Positions 1 to 8,531 are shown, counted from the first letter of the stretch. The stretch: 43,172 nucleotides of DNA from Candidatus Kaiserbacteria bacterium CG10_big_fil_rev_8_21_14_0_10_56_12 (GCA_002773355.1 PFBL01000024.1:1-43172); one strand, 5' to 3'. Numbers and translations are program-made. The notes: generated from the letters alone by a model not told the origin.

Positions 1-11
1 TTTTGCCCACT

Positions 12-30
12 CCCGCGCCTTCGGCGCGGG
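12..30 (+). terminator. GC-rich hairpin, possible terminator of an upstream gene
   Basis: An 8-bp perfect stem (12-19 with 23-30) closes a TTC loop and is followed by a pyrimidine tract (CTTCTTCCCCCC). There is no long T-run, so this is at best a weak intrinsic terminator for a plus-strand gene to the left of the window. Confidence 0.4.
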
Positions 31-67
31 CTTCTTCCCCCCTTTCGGATTCGGAAGTTTCTTTCTG

Positions 68-156
68 CGGAGGGGGAGGGATTCGAACCCTCGATACGGT
101 TTTACCCGTATAGCGATTTAGCAAACCGCCGCACTAGGCCACTATGCGACCCCTCC
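68..156 (-). tRNA. tRNA-Ser(GCU)
   Basis: Read on the minus strand, this folds as a class II tRNA. The acceptor GGAGGGG pairs with CCCCTCC. The anticodon stem GCGGT/ATCGC closes the loop TTGCTAA with anticodon GCT (serine AGC/AGU codons). A long variable arm (ATACGG/CCGTAT) is present, as expected for tRNA-Ser. The T arm GAGGG-TTCGAAT-CCCTC is followed by discriminator G. CCA is not encoded. A GATACT box on the minus strand at 175-170, in the 3' flank of comF, is a possible -10 element. Confidence 0.95.
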
Positions 157-179
157 GATACTTGGCCAGAGTATCAAAT

Positions 180-800
180 TTAATGAGCGATTGCGAGGGG
201 AATGATGTTTTGCGCACCTGCGGTGCGCAGGGCGTCAACGGCGGCTTGTAGGGTCGCGCCCGTAGTGATGACGTCGTCTACTACGATATACGTACGCGCA
301 GGGTCAGCCGATCCTGTCGCAACGAAGGCATTGTGCATGTTCTCCTCGCGTTTCTCACGCGCGAGCGAGACTTGCGAGGCGGTTTCGCGCGTACGGACCA
401 AGAGGCCGTTCTCGAGAACGAATGTCTCCCGGTCGCTCATCGATTGCAGTGCGCGGAGCACGATCTGGTGCACCTGGTTACCTCCGCGCTCCTTCTCGCG
501 CTCTGTACCGAGCGGGATCGGCACGACCGTTATCCTGCGAGAAAGCTGATCGTGATCCTGCAGGTATTCTGCGAGCACTGCGCCGAGCAATGAAAAGGCG
601 CTCGCGTTACCGTGATACTTTGCCTCGTGCACCGCGGCGCGTACGACCGGATGGTGGAATGAGAGCAGTGCGACCGTGCCTGGTCGCGTGCAGTCGACCA
701 AGCGTGGGGAGACGAGAGCTAAGAAGTCGTCGGTAGACATCGCACGCAGTCTTTGTTCGTCGGTGCGCGGAGGGAATACCAAATCAAAAAGCCACTGCAT
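180..800 (-). CDS. comF: ComF-family phosphoribosyltransferase-like protein
   Basis: This 206-residue protein has a type I phosphoribosyltransferase fold signature near its C terminus. The PRPP-binding loop VVDDVITTGAT (about residues 172-182) carries the two conserved acidic residues and the Thr-Gly-Thr-like loop. A VVPIPL segment in the middle is also typical of ComF/GntX proteins. The N-terminal zinc-ribbon cysteines of many ComF proteins are absent. ComF proteins are needed for DNA uptake in naturally competent bacteria; the exact reaction is not settled. Here the gene lies back to back with the pilus locus, with only 14 bp between the two start codons, which fits a link between pili and DNA uptake. 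That functional link is inferred. Confidence 0.85.
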   Translation of the reverse strand: MQWLFDLVFPPRTDEQRLRAMSTDDFLALVSPRLVDCTRPGTVALLSFHHPVVRAAVHEAKYHGNASAFSLLGAVLAEYLQDHDQLSRRITVVPIPLGTEREKERGGNQVHQIVLRALQSMSDRETFVLENGLLVRTRETASQVSLAREKREENMHNAFVATGSADPARTYIVVDDVITTGATLQAAVDALRTAGAQNIIPLAIAH

Positions 801-802
801 GA

Positions 803-808
803 TATTAT
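803..808 (+). promoter_or_regulatory. -10 box (TATTAT) for pilM
   Basis: TATTAT ends 6 nt before the pilM ATG, so transcription would start at or next to the start codon. No convincing -35 box is visible. Confidence 0.5.
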
Positions 809-814
809 TGTCGC

Positions 815-1882
815 ATGTCTTTCTTGAGTTCGATCTTTAAACCGAAGGAACGAGATGTTCTCGGGGTTGATATCGGGTCATCGTCGCTCAAGGTGGTGCA
901 ATTGCGCAAGGAGCATGGCAAGGCAGTGCTCGTCACCTACGGCGAGTTAGCACTCGGCCCGTATGGTGGGGCCGAGGTTGGGCAGGCGACCAACCTCTCC
1001 GCAGAACAAATCACCGAGACGCTTAAAGACCTCTTGCGTGAGGCCAAGGTCACGACGAAAAATTGCGCGCTCTCCATACCCTACGCCCGATCTTTGCTCA
1101 CGCTCGTGGAGCTCCCGTATCGTGAGGACCCCAAGGAGCAGAAAACAGTGATACAGCTCGAGGCACGCAAATACATCCCCGTACCCGAGAGCGAAGTCCA
1201 GCTCGATTGGTTCATCGTCCCTGACGCCGAGCAAGGCGAGCAGAAAAAGAAGAAAGAGCATGTGCAAGTGCTCTTTGTGGCGGTACACAACGACGAGCTC
1301 AAGTTGCTCCAGGCGATCGTTGCTGGGGCCGGACTCTCGTCAAGCTTCTTCGAGATAGAAATATTTAGCACTATTCGTGCGGTGGTACGAGAGCCGATCA
1401 AGGTGGTCATGGTTCTTGATGTCGGCGCTTCCTCGACCAAGGCCTATATCGTCGAGCGCGGCGTGGTTGCGCTGTCGCACGCCATCAGCGCCGGCAGTCA
1501 GGACATTACGCGGTCTATTTCTGTGTCAAAAAACGTATCATTTGCGAGCGCCGAGACGATGAAGAAGAAGGAGGGGCTTGCGGCCGGCGATAATGCACCC
1601 GAGCTGGTGTTCTCGCGCATTTTTTCTGAGGCTCACCGCATGCTGATTCAATATGAGACCGCGCACAAGAAGCCCGTTACTTCGATTATCCTCACCGGTG
1701 GCGGCGGAGTAGCCCAGGGCCTCTGGGTGTATGCACGCAAACTTTTCTCGATTGATGTACAAGTCGCCGATCCTTTTGCAAAAACGGAGGCGCCCGCATA
1801 CATGCGATCGATACTGCAAGAGATTGGTCCAGAATTTGCGGTAGCCGTTGGTCTCGCGCTCCGCAAGCTCGACGAGACCTAA
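815..1882 (+). CDS. pilM: Type IV pilus assembly protein PilM (actin-like ATPase)
   Basis: A 355-residue FtsA/actin-like protein, the normal size for PilM. The first phosphate loop is DVLGVDIGSSSLKVVQL (about residues 14-30), the second is LDVGASSTKAYIV (about 201-213), and the adenosine motif LTGGGG is near residue 294. PilM sits on the inner face of the cytoplasmic membrane and binds the short N-terminal tail of PilN, connecting the membrane alignment proteins to the motor. It is the first gene of the pilus locus and is followed by pilN, pilO and a pilP-like gene in the usual order. The start is supported by the -10 box just upstream; there is no ribosome binding site. Confidence 0.93.
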   Translation: MSFLSSIFKPKERDVLGVDIGSSSLKVVQLRKEHGKAVLVTYGELALGPYGGAEVGQATNLSAEQITETLKDLLREAKVTTKNCALSIPYARSLLTLVELPYREDPKEQKTVIQLEARKYIPVPESEVQLDWFIVPDAEQGEQKKKKEHVQVLFVAVHNDELKLLQAIVAGAGLSSSFFEIEIFSTIRAVVREPIKVVMVLDVGASSTKAYIVERGVVALSHAISAGSQDITRSISVSKNVSFASAETMKKKEGLAAGDNAPELVFSRIFSEAHRMLIQYETAHKKPVTSIILTGGGGVAQGLWVYARKLFSIDVQVADPFAKTEAPAYMRSILQEIGPEFAVAVGLALRKLDET

Positions 1883-1922
1883 TGTTTTGCACAGAGTTGC
1901 ACGCGCGAGCACCGCGATAGCG

Positions 1923-1928
1923 TATACT
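1923..1928 (+). promoter_or_regulatory. -10 box (TATACT) for pilN
   Basis: TATACT ends 8 nt before the pilN ATG, predicting a leaderless or nearly leaderless transcript. A TTGCAC at 1897-1902 could be a -35 element but is spaced 20 bp away. Confidence 0.55.
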
Positions 1929-1936
1929 TAAACAAA

Positions 1937-2599
1937 ATGGCGCTCCCTCCAAACATTCCTACTTCATTTACACCGCGCCCACCGGCGTCTGCCAAGCAGG
2001 GGTTCCGGCTCGACTTCGTGGGCGCGTTCGCGTTTCTCTCATATCTCGTCCTGTTTGTAGCGGTGGTGGTTGCCATCGGTGTCTTCATCTACGCGCAAGT
2101 GCTCTCGAGCCAACAAGCCGCCAAGAACGACGAGCTCGTGGCGGCAGAGCAGGGGATCGATGCGGCCACGGCGGCCAACTTCGTTCGCCTCGACAATCGC
2201 CTGTCCTATGGCAAGTCACTGCTGGCCAATCACGTTCTTTTTTCTCAGTTTTTTGGCACCTTTAGCAAACTTTTGCCACAAACAGTCCGCTTCTCGGCTA
2301 TGCACGTCGTCTTGACGAGCGGCGACAAGGTGACGCTCGAGGCGACGGGGCAGGCAAAGGATTTCAACTCCCTTGCGGTCGCGTCGGAGAGCCTGACGCG
2401 TGACAGCACTATCAAGAACGCCATATTTTCCCACCTGACCGTCAACAAAGATAACTCGGTTACGTTCGCATTGTCGGCCGACATCGATCGCACACTCATC
2501 TCGTATGCTCACCAGCCACTTACCATCCCCGAGGTGCTACAGGACAATGCGCCGGCTACAAGTGCCACGACGACGGCGTCAACGACCCCAACGCTATGA
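1937..2599 (+). CDS. pilN: PilN-like type IV pilus alignment protein
   Basis: A 220-residue protein with a short Pro-rich cytoplasmic N terminus, one transmembrane helix (about residues 34-56), a helical stretch and a small periplasm-facing domain. The C terminus is rich in Thr, Ala and Ser. Primary-sequence similarity to classical PilN is weak; the call rests on topology and on its position between pilM and pilO. PilN pairs with PilO through coiled-coil and ferredoxin-like domains, and its N-terminal tail binds PilM. The stop codon overlaps the next start as ATGA, implying translational coupling. Confidence 0.75.
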   Translation: MALPPNIPTSFTPRPPASAKQGFRLDFVGAFAFLSYLVLFVAVVVAIGVFIYAQVLSSQQAAKNDELVAAEQGIDAATAANFVRLDNRLSYGKSLLANHVLFSQFFGTFSKLLPQTVRFSAMHVVLTSGDKVTLEATGQAKDFNSLAVASESLTRDSTIKNAIFSHLTVNKDNSVTFALSADIDRTLISYAHQPLTIPEVLQDNAPATSATTTASTTPTL

Positions 2600-3144
2600 A
2601 CAATCGCCTGACGCCCATTCTTGCTCTTGTTATTGCCGGTGCACTCTACTTCGCATACGTGAGCCCAACGTGGAGTGGCCGTATCGCCGACACAAAGACC
2701 GCTATCGCGAGCTCAGACGCCGCCCTGGTTGCCGCACACGATTATAAAGATAAGCAAAACAAGCTTGCAGAGGAGCGCGACGCGCTTGATCCGGCCGATC
2801 TGGCGCGCTTGAACGCACTCTTGCCTGACTCGGTCGACAACGTCGGCCTCATTCTCTCTCTCAACGCATTGGCCGATCGATCGGGGCTCACCCTCTCCAA
2901 CATCGACGTCTCGTCGAACGCCAACTCCGCTCAAGAAAACTCGGGCGGCCTCTTAAACGCGAGCCCGACTAACTCGATTGGGTTGTCTGTGTCGGCCGCG
3001 GGTCAGTATGGCGCGTTCCTTACCTTCCTCTCTGGCATAGAGAGCAGTCAGCGACTCCTGGATGTAAGCGACATCACCATTACCGGTTCTAACACCAGCA
3101 CGTACACCTATCACCTCACGATACGGATTTACTGGTTGCGATAA
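2596..3144 (+). CDS. pilO: PilO-like type IV pilus alignment protein
   Basis: A 182-residue bitopic protein: one N-terminal transmembrane helix (about residues 6-24), a charged helical segment with ALVAAHDYKDKQNKLAEERD, then a small alpha/beta domain with FLSGIESSQRLLDVSDITIT. This layout, the length and the position after pilN fit PilO. The ILSLNALADRSGLTLSNIDV segment resembles the PilO core, where short-range spacing between the helix and strand is conserved. The gene overlaps pilN by four bases and is 9 bp from the next gene, so the three are co-transcribed and probably co-translated. Confidence 0.8.
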   Translation: MNNRLTPILALVIAGALYFAYVSPTWSGRIADTKTAIASSDAALVAAHDYKDKQNKLAEERDALDPADLARLNALLPDSVDNVGLILSLNALADRSGLTLSNIDVSSNANSAQENSGGLLNASPTNSIGLSVSAAGQYGAFLTFLSGIESSQRLLDVSDITITGSNTSTYTYHLTIRIYWLR

Positions 3145-3153
3145 CTTATTCTT

Positions 3154-3453
3154 ATGAAACCTTCTGCAAGCACCATTCTCATCATCCTCACCGCCTGTGT
3201 CGTTGTCGGTGGCGTCCTGTGGTATGTCAATGCGCAGAATACCGCGCAAGCACCGCTCACCGCATCGACCAACAACGCGAGTCAGGCCGAATTTCAGGTC
3301 CTCGTCACACAGCTCCAGCCCATCACGTTTGACACGAGCATCTTTAGCGACCCGCACTTCCTCGCGCTGAAAGATATCACAACGCAAGTTGCCCCGGTGC
3401 CGCTTGGACGACTCGATCCGTTTGCCTCGGTTGGTGGCGTGCGTGCCCCATAA
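3154..3453 (+). CDS. Small pilus-locus membrane protein, PilP-like
   Basis: A 99-residue protein with one N-terminal transmembrane helix (about residues 7-26) and a C-terminal GRLDPFA segment. The Arg-x-Asp-Pro-Phe pattern recalls the motif in PilP lipoproteins, but there is no lipobox cysteine and the protein is much shorter than PilP. It lies between pilO and pilB, where pilP or a functional replacement would be expected. A role in bridging the inner-membrane alignment complex is an inference from position and this short motif. It ends 6 bp before pilB. Confidence 0.5.
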   Translation: MKPSASTILIILTACVVVGGVLWYVNAQNTAQAPLTASTNNASQAEFQVLVTQLQPITFDTSIFSDPHFLALKDITTQVAPVPLGRLDPFASVGGVRAP

Positions 3454-3459
3454 TGGCAA

Positions 3460-5247
3460 ATGAATTTTCTCGGACTACTCGTCGATAAGGGGCTCCTTTC
3501 ACAAAACGATCGAGCCGCCGTTGAGTCTGAGCTCGCAAAGAAGCGTTCGCTCAAGGACGCCCTCTCGGCGCACAATCTTACGCTCGAAGACGCCCTCGCC
3601 GCAGTAGGGAAGGAGTATGGGCTACCCACGCGAGTGCTTGGCGAGCAGCCCGCAGAAGAGAGCGCGCTCAGCTATATCCCCGTGACCTCTGCACGCCACT
3701 ACGGTTTTGTCCCGCTGGCGCTCGTTGACGGAGCCCTCGAGGTTGGTATTACAGACCCAGACAATATCGAAGCGCTCGATGCACTGCAGTTCATCTCCGG
3801 CCAAATCGGCTTGCCGTACAAAGTCTTCATCATCACAAAAGAAGACTTTGAACGCGTGCTCGCGTCCTATCAGAACTTCTCGGGCGAGGTCGGCAAGGCC
3901 CTGTCGGAGTACGAGACCACCGCACTCCCTGACACGGCGGCGTCTGCGACACCGTTGAATCCGCGCAAAGAAGCCCTCGAGTCAGGGTCTGACACGCTGA
4001 GCCTCAGTCAGACGGCTGGCAATATCAAGGAGGACGCGCCGGTGACCAAGATCGTCTCGACGATTCTGCGGTACGCGATCGATGGGCACTCGTCTGATAT
4101 TCATATCGAGCCATCACCGAAGAAGACGCGCGTGCGCTTCCGCATGGACGGTGAACTGCACACCTCGCTCGAGCTACCGTCGAAGGTTCACGAGGCCGTC
4201 GTGGCGCGCATCAAAATTCTCGCGAAACTGCGCCTTGATGAAAAGCGCAAGCCGCAGGACGGGCGCTTCTCTGCGACTGTCGATAAGCGACGGATCGACT
4301 TCCGCGTCTCGACCTTTCCGACAGAATACGGCGAAAAGATGGAAATGCGTATTCTCGACCAGTCTGCCGCGACCGCCACTCTTGAGTCAGTCGGACTTGG
4401 CGGGGACCAGCTCGCGACGGTTCGAGAGATGCTCAAGGCGCCGTACGGCATTATCCTCATTGCCGGCCCTACCGGGTCGGGTAAGTCGACCACCCTCTTC
4501 GCGATGCTTTCAGAGACCGATCGCGAGAAGCAGAACGTCGTCTCGCTCGAAGATCCTGTCGAGTACGAAATACCGGGCGTGTCGCAGAGCCAGGTGCGGC
4601 CAGAGATCGACTATACGTTCGCAAATGGTCTCCGCTCCATTTTGCGTCAGGACCCGGACATCATCATGGTGGGTGAGATCCGCGATAAGGAGACGGCCGC
4701 TCTGGCGGTACAGGCGGCACTGACCGGGCACCTCGTGCTCTCGACCATTCACACCAACAGCGCCGCCGGCGCTATCCCGCGGCTCATCGATATGGGCGTC
4801 GATCCGTTCTTGATCGCACCGACTCTGATCGGCACCATAGGCCAGCGCCTCGTAAAAAAACTCTGTCAGGGGGGCGGGAAGCCGTTCCCGGTCTCAGACA
4901 GTATCAAGGGTCTCCTCGAGCGGCAGTTTGCTGATCTGCCCGAGCAATACCGAAGCAAGTTCCCGCAATTTACCCAGTTTTATCATGCGGCCGCCACCAA
5001 CGAGTGTCCGAGTGGCACACGCGGTAGAGACGGTGTGTTCGAGATTCTTAAAATGGACAAAACTATCGAGCAGGTGCTTCTTAAGGAACCGGTCGAAGAG
5101 AAAGTCTACGCGGCCGCACGTGCGGGCGGGATGCTCACGATGCGGGAGCATGCGATTCTCAAGGCCCTGGCGGGCGAGATCTCCTTTGAGGAGATCAACA
5201 CGCTTGGCGGGGGCGAGCTTTTCCCCGACCTCGACACCACGGCATAA
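3460..5247 (+). CDS. pilB: Type IV pilus extension ATPase PilB (GspE family)
   Basis: A 595-residue secretion ATPase with an N-terminal MshE-N-type domain (about 1-150), the N2 domain and a RecA-like motor. Walker A is GPTGSGKSTT at about residue 336. The Asp box (SLEDPVEY), Walker B (DPDIIMVGEIRD) and His box (LVLSTIHTNSA) follow in order. PilB is the cytoplasmic hexamer that powers pilus extension. The C-terminal zinc module is degraded: the usual two CxxC pairs are reduced to single cysteines at about residues 469 (CQGG) and 516 (ECPSG). The start at 3460 gives a natural N terminus; an ATG at 3453 is in another frame. Confidence 0.95.
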   Translation: MNFLGLLVDKGLLSQNDRAAVESELAKKRSLKDALSAHNLTLEDALAAVGKEYGLPTRVLGEQPAEESALSYIPVTSARHYGFVPLALVDGALEVGITDPDNIEALDALQFISGQIGLPYKVFIITKEDFERVLASYQNFSGEVGKALSEYETTALPDTAASATPLNPRKEALESGSDTLSLSQTAGNIKEDAPVTKIVSTILRYAIDGHSSDIHIEPSPKKTRVRFRMDGELHTSLELPSKVHEAVVARIKILAKLRLDEKRKPQDGRFSATVDKRRIDFRVSTFPTEYGEKMEMRILDQSAATATLESVGLGGDQLATVREMLKAPYGIILIAGPTGSGKSTTLFAMLSETDREKQNVVSLEDPVEYEIPGVSQSQVRPEIDYTFANGLRSILRQDPDIIMVGEIRDKETAALAVQAALTGHLVLSTIHTNSAAGAIPRLIDMGVDPFLIAPTLIGTIGQRLVKKLCQGGGKPFPVSDSIKGLLERQFADLPEQYRSKFPQFTQFYHAAATNECPSGTRGRDGVFEILKMDKTIEQVLLKEPVEEKVYAAARAGGMLTMREHAILKALAGEISFEEINTLGGGELFPDLDTTA

Positions 5248-5257
5248 GGGGATGGGG

Positions 5258-5263
5258 TATACT
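5258..5263 (+). promoter_or_regulatory. -10 box (TATACT) for the receiver gene
   Basis: TATACT ends 7 nt before the ATG of the response regulator, giving the pilT-pilC half of the locus its own promoter. No -35 box is clear. Confidence 0.55.
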
Positions 5264-5270
5264 AACGACA

Positions 5271-5666
5271 ATGGCATACAGAATATATTTGGTTGATGAC
5301 GACAAGTTTCTTCTCGATCTCTACATGGTCAAGTTCAAGAACGCTGGGCATGAGGTCACGGCGTTTAATAGCGGGCAAGAATTCTTGACCGCCGTACGCA
5401 AAGAGGGCGCCGTAGCCCCCGATGCCGTATTACTCGACATTATTATGCCGGGCGTCGGTGGGTTTGAAGTGCTTGAGGCGCTCCGCAAGGAGAATCTCAT
5501 CCCGAAGTCGAAAATTATCATTCTTTCTAATCAGGGGCTTGATGCCGACATAGAGAAGGCAAAGCAATTCAACATCGATGGATATATCGTGAAGGCTTCT
5601 GCAATCCCGTCAGAGGTCTTGACCGAGACGCTTCGCATCATCGGCACTGCAGCGCCTACGACCTAA
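5271..5666 (+). CDS. Single-domain response regulator (CheY/PilG-like receiver)
   Basis: A 131-residue receiver domain with no output domain. The acidic pocket is D9-D11 (LVDDDK), the phosphorylation site is D56 (VLLDIIMP), the switch residue is S86 (IILSNQ) and the conserved lysine is K108 (YIVKAS), so all catalytic positions are intact. It sits between pilB and pilT, 2 bp before pilT. Lone receivers control the pilus motors in Pseudomonas-type systems (PilG/PilH), and a similar role in setting extension against retraction is likely here. No histidine kinase gene is present in the window, so its partner is unknown. Confidence 0.9.
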   Translation: MAYRIYLVDDDKFLLDLYMVKFKNAGHEVTAFNSGQEFLTAVRKEGAVAPDAVLLDIIMPGVGGFEVLEALRKENLIPKSKIIILSNQGLDADIEKAKQFNIDGYIVKASAIPSEVLTETLRIIGTAAPTT

Positions 5667-5667
5667 C

Positions 5668-6729
5668 ATGCTTGCGGACAAGCGTCTCGAGGAGCTGCTA
5701 GAGATCGTTATTACCCAGGGGGGATCAGATCTCCACATTTTCGCGGGAGGGGTGCCGGTTATCCGTGTGTCGGGTTCTCTGGTCCCGCTTACGCGCTTTG
5801 CGCCGATTACCAACGAGGAGGCAGAGGTGATGTTGAAGTCGATCGTCCCAGAGGGGCGTTGGCATGTCTTCGAAGAGAAGCAAAGCATCGATCTCTCCTA
5901 CGCCTACAAGGCCGAATCGCGATTTCGGATCAATGGCTATCGGGTTCAAGGGTCAACGGCCCTTGCGCTCCGTCTCATCCCGCACGCGATACGCACCTTC
6001 GCCGAACTCAACCTCCCACCGATCCTGGACGTATTCACTCAGCGACCACAGGGCTTCTTTATCGCGGTTGGCCCCGTCGGGCATGGTAAGTCGACGACAC
6101 TTGCGGCCATGATTAACCGGATCAACGAGACATCCGCGCGGCACATCATCACGATTGAGGACCCCGTCGAATACCTCTTTACACCCAAGAAGTCCCTCAT
6201 TCATCAACGCGATGTGTATATCGACACGCCGAGCTTCGGCGACGCGCTCCAGAGCACCTTTCGCGAAGACGCAGACGTTATCATGGTAGGTGAGATGCGT
6301 GATTACGAGACGATCTCGTCGGCGGTCACGGCCGCCGAAACTGGCCACCTTGTCTTGTCGACACTGCACACCAACAATGCGGCGCAAACCATCGACCGCA
6401 TCATTGATATGTTCCCAGCAGAACAGCAGGGGCAAGTGCGGGTACAGCTCGCGGGTTCTCTCGCCGGTATCTTCTCGCAGAGGCTCATCCCGCGCGTGAA
6501 AGGCGGCCTCATCCCGGTCTACGAGCTCCTGATTAACAACAACGCCATCAGCACCCTTATTCGCGACGCGCAAACCCACGAGATAAGCTCTGTCATACAA
6601 ACCTCGTCGCAAGAAGGGATGATCGACATGGATCGCATGCTCGCCGACCTGGTGCGGCGTGGTGAAGTGACCGTTGAACACGCCTATGAGCACGCGATGG
6701 ACCCGAAGACCTTTGAGCACTATCTATAA
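5668..6729 (+). CDS. pilT: Type IV pilus retraction ATPase PilT
   Basis: A 353-residue PilT, the usual length. The N-terminal PAS-like domain has GGSDLHIFAGGVPVIRVSG. The motor has Walker A GPVGHGKSTT (from residue 135), Asp box TIEDPVEY, Walker B ADVIMVGEMRD and His box LVLSTLHTN. The AIRTFAELNLP signature just before Walker A is typical of PilT. Walker A differs from the usual GPTGSGKST at two positions (V and H), but the catalytic Lys and Ser/Thr remain. PilT depolymerises the pilus and gives twitching or DNA pulling. It is followed by pilC with a 2-bp gap. Confidence 0.94.
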   Translation: MLADKRLEELLEIVITQGGSDLHIFAGGVPVIRVSGSLVPLTRFAPITNEEAEVMLKSIVPEGRWHVFEEKQSIDLSYAYKAESRFRINGYRVQGSTALALRLIPHAIRTFAELNLPPILDVFTQRPQGFFIAVGPVGHGKSTTLAAMINRINETSARHIITIEDPVEYLFTPKKSLIHQRDVYIDTPSFGDALQSTFREDADVIMVGEMRDYETISSAVTAAETGHLVLSTLHTNNAAQTIDRIIDMFPAEQQGQVRVQLAGSLAGIFSQRLIPRVKGGLIPVYELLINNNAISTLIRDAQTHEISSVIQTSSQEGMIDMDRMLADLVRRGEVTVEHAYEHAMDPKTFEHYL

Positions 6730-6731
6730 TC

Positions 6732-7940
6732 ATGCTCTTCACCTATAAAGCTATCGATCAAGACGGACACGAGCGCGAGGGTACCATCGAAGCGCCGGCA
6801 CAAGAGCTCGCGGTCTCGGCCCTCCAGCTGCGCAACCTCATAATCTCAGCGATAGATTCGGCCGACAAAACCTCGTTTCTCACGCAAGAGCTATCCTTCT
6901 TTTCGCGCATATCAAATAAAGATGTCGTCATCTTGTCCCGACAGATCGCGACTCTGTTTGAGGCACAAGTCTCGGCCCTGCGTGTATTTCGACTCCTGGC
7001 CTCCGAGGTCGACAACCAGGCACTCGCCAAGGTGCTCACTACGGTTGCAGACGATATTCAGGGAGGTAGCCCGATGAGCCGGGCGCTCGCGCGTCACCCT
7101 AAGGTGTTTACCGAATACTATGTGAACATGGTGAAAGCGGGGGAGGAGTCAGGCAAGCTCTCGATGACCTTTACCTATCTCGCCGACTATCTCGACCGCA
7201 CCTACGAAGTGATGAGCAAGGCGCAAAACGCGCTCATATACCCAGCCTTCGTTATTGCTGTGTTTTTCGGCGTGATGGGTCTTATGCTCACGATGGTGAT
7301 CCCAAGTATTAGTGCGGTGCTTCTCGACTCTGGCCAAGACATACCATTCTATACCAAGATCGTACTCGGGCTCTCGAACTTCTTCGTTCATTTTGGTGCA
7401 CTCATACTCCTCGCGCTCGTGGCTGGCGTGATCTACCTCTGGCAGTTCGGCAAGACCGAGAAGGGCAAACTCGTGCTCGATAGCCTCAAGATCTCGGTGC
7501 CGTACGTTGGCGACCTGTTCCAGAGGCTGTACCTCGCGCGCATTACCGACTCCTTTTCCACCATGATCCTCTCGGGGGTCTCGATCGTCGAGGCCTTCGA
7601 GATTGCCTCCTCGGTCGTGGGTAACGCCGCCTATGCGAGCGTACTCCGCAGTGTCGAGCAAGACGTCAAGGGTGGCTCGTCGATCTCGGACGCCTTCGCG
7701 CGACATCCAGAGATACCGGGTATCATGGTCGCGATGACGCGCGTGGGCGAGGAGACAGGCGAGCTGGGGAAGATACTCACGACACTGACCAAGTTTTACG
7801 ACCGTGAAGTGACAAATGCGGTCGACACGCTCGTGGGCCTCATCGAGCCGATTATGATCGTGGTACTCGGTCTTGGGGTAGGGATTCTCATGGCGGCGGT
7901 GCTGATGCCTATCTACAACCTGGCGGGCGCAATCGCCTAG
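6732..7940 (+). CDS. pilC: Type IV pilus inner-membrane platform protein PilC (GspF family)
   Basis: A 402-residue polytopic protein made of two homologous GspF halves. The first half has FEAQVSALRVFRLLA and VKAGEESGKLS, the second has STMILSGVSIVEAFEIA and TRVGEETGELG; these GEE-(S/T)-G motifs are hallmarks of the family. Transmembrane helices lie at about residues 168-195, 213-238 and 373-395. PilC is the platform that couples the PilB/PilT motors to pilin insertion and extraction. The gene closes the motor block; a new promoter and the pilin genes follow. Confidence 0.94.
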   Translation: MLFTYKAIDQDGHEREGTIEAPAQELAVSALQLRNLIISAIDSADKTSFLTQELSFFSRISNKDVVILSRQIATLFEAQVSALRVFRLLASEVDNQALAKVLTTVADDIQGGSPMSRALARHPKVFTEYYVNMVKAGEESGKLSMTFTYLADYLDRTYEVMSKAQNALIYPAFVIAVFFGVMGLMLTMVIPSISAVLLDSGQDIPFYTKIVLGLSNFFVHFGALILLALVAGVIYLWQFGKTEKGKLVLDSLKISVPYVGDLFQRLYLARITDSFSTMILSGVSIVEAFEIASSVVGNAAYASVLRSVEQDVKGGSSISDAFARHPEIPGIMVAMTRVGEETGELGKILTTLTKFYDREVTNAVDTLVGLIEPIMIVVLGLGVGILMAAVLMPIYNLAGAIA

Positions 7941-7984
7941 GGCGGTTATGCACAGGCGAGGAGGCGGCGCCTTGTCAAGAAGGG

Positions 7985-7990
7985 TATAAT
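7985..7990 (+). promoter_or_regulatory. -10 box (TATAAT) for the first pilin
   Basis: A perfect TATAAT preceded by GGG. It overlaps an upstream ATG (7989) that would otherwise be the longest start, so translation should begin at the ATG at 8019, with a leader of about 20 nt. Confidence 0.6.
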
Positions 7991-8018
7991 GAGGTCGTTA
8001 GTCAAAATAATAAATATT

Positions 8019-8519
8019 ATGTACAAAATTCGTTCACAAGGTTTTACGCTCATCGAACTGCTCGTCGTGATCGCTATTATCGGTATCCTCTCGGCCGTTG
8101 TCCTCGCATCTCTCAACACCGCACGCACCAAGGGGACAGACGCGGCAATTGCATCTGATCTCTCAACGGTACAGGTGCAGGCTGAGATATACTACGGGGA
8201 CACTGGCGGCAACAAATATAATAGTAACGGCACATCTGGACTTGCTGCTGGTACATGTACAGCGCTTACGAACACTCTTTTTGCCGATACGACGATTTGG
8301 AACGCCATAAATGGTGCCATTAAAGCGAATGGCGGGACGGCCGCTACCGTGTCGAAATGTGCCGTAGCAAATGACGGCTCCTCATATGCGGTTTCGATCC
8401 AGTCTAAGGTGACGACGAGTAATTACTACTGCGTCGATAGCACTGGTTATGCGTCGCCAACGGGAGGGAGTACGAAGGTGGCGACAGGAGGCGCTACTGC
8501 GGCTGCCGTTTGCAATTAA
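8019..8519 (+). CDS. pilA: Type IV prepilin (probable major pilin)
   Basis: A class III signal peptide opens the protein: MYKIRSQG is cut after Gly, and the mature protein starts FTLIELLVVIAIIGILSAVV with Glu at position 5. The hydrophobic helix forms the fibre core. The rest is a Ser/Thr/Gly-rich globular domain of about 135 residues with cysteines at C72, C108, C137 and C165 in the longer reading. I chose the start at 8019 because the alternative ATG lies inside the -10 box and because an 8-residue leader is normal. A strong terminator follows the gene, so this pilin is its own transcription unit, consistent with high expression. Confidence 0.88.
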   Translation: MYKIRSQGFTLIELLVVIAIIGILSAVVLASLNTARTKGTDAAIASDLSTVQVQAEIYYGDTGGNKYNSNGTSGLAAGTCTALTNTLFADTTIWNAINGAIKANGGTAATVSKCAVANDGSSYAVSIQSKVTTSNYYCVDSTGYASPTGGSTKVATGGATAAAVCN

Positions 8520-8531
8520 CTGGGCGTATGT

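Noticed and set aside
5953-6720. 255-residue minus-strand frame opposite pilT
   Set aside because: It mirrors the conserved PilT motor codons and has no promoter or domain.
6725-6730. TATAAT just before pilC
   Set aside because: It lies only 1 nt from the pilC ATG and inside the end of pilT, so it cannot place a transcript start at or before the start codon. Likely chance.
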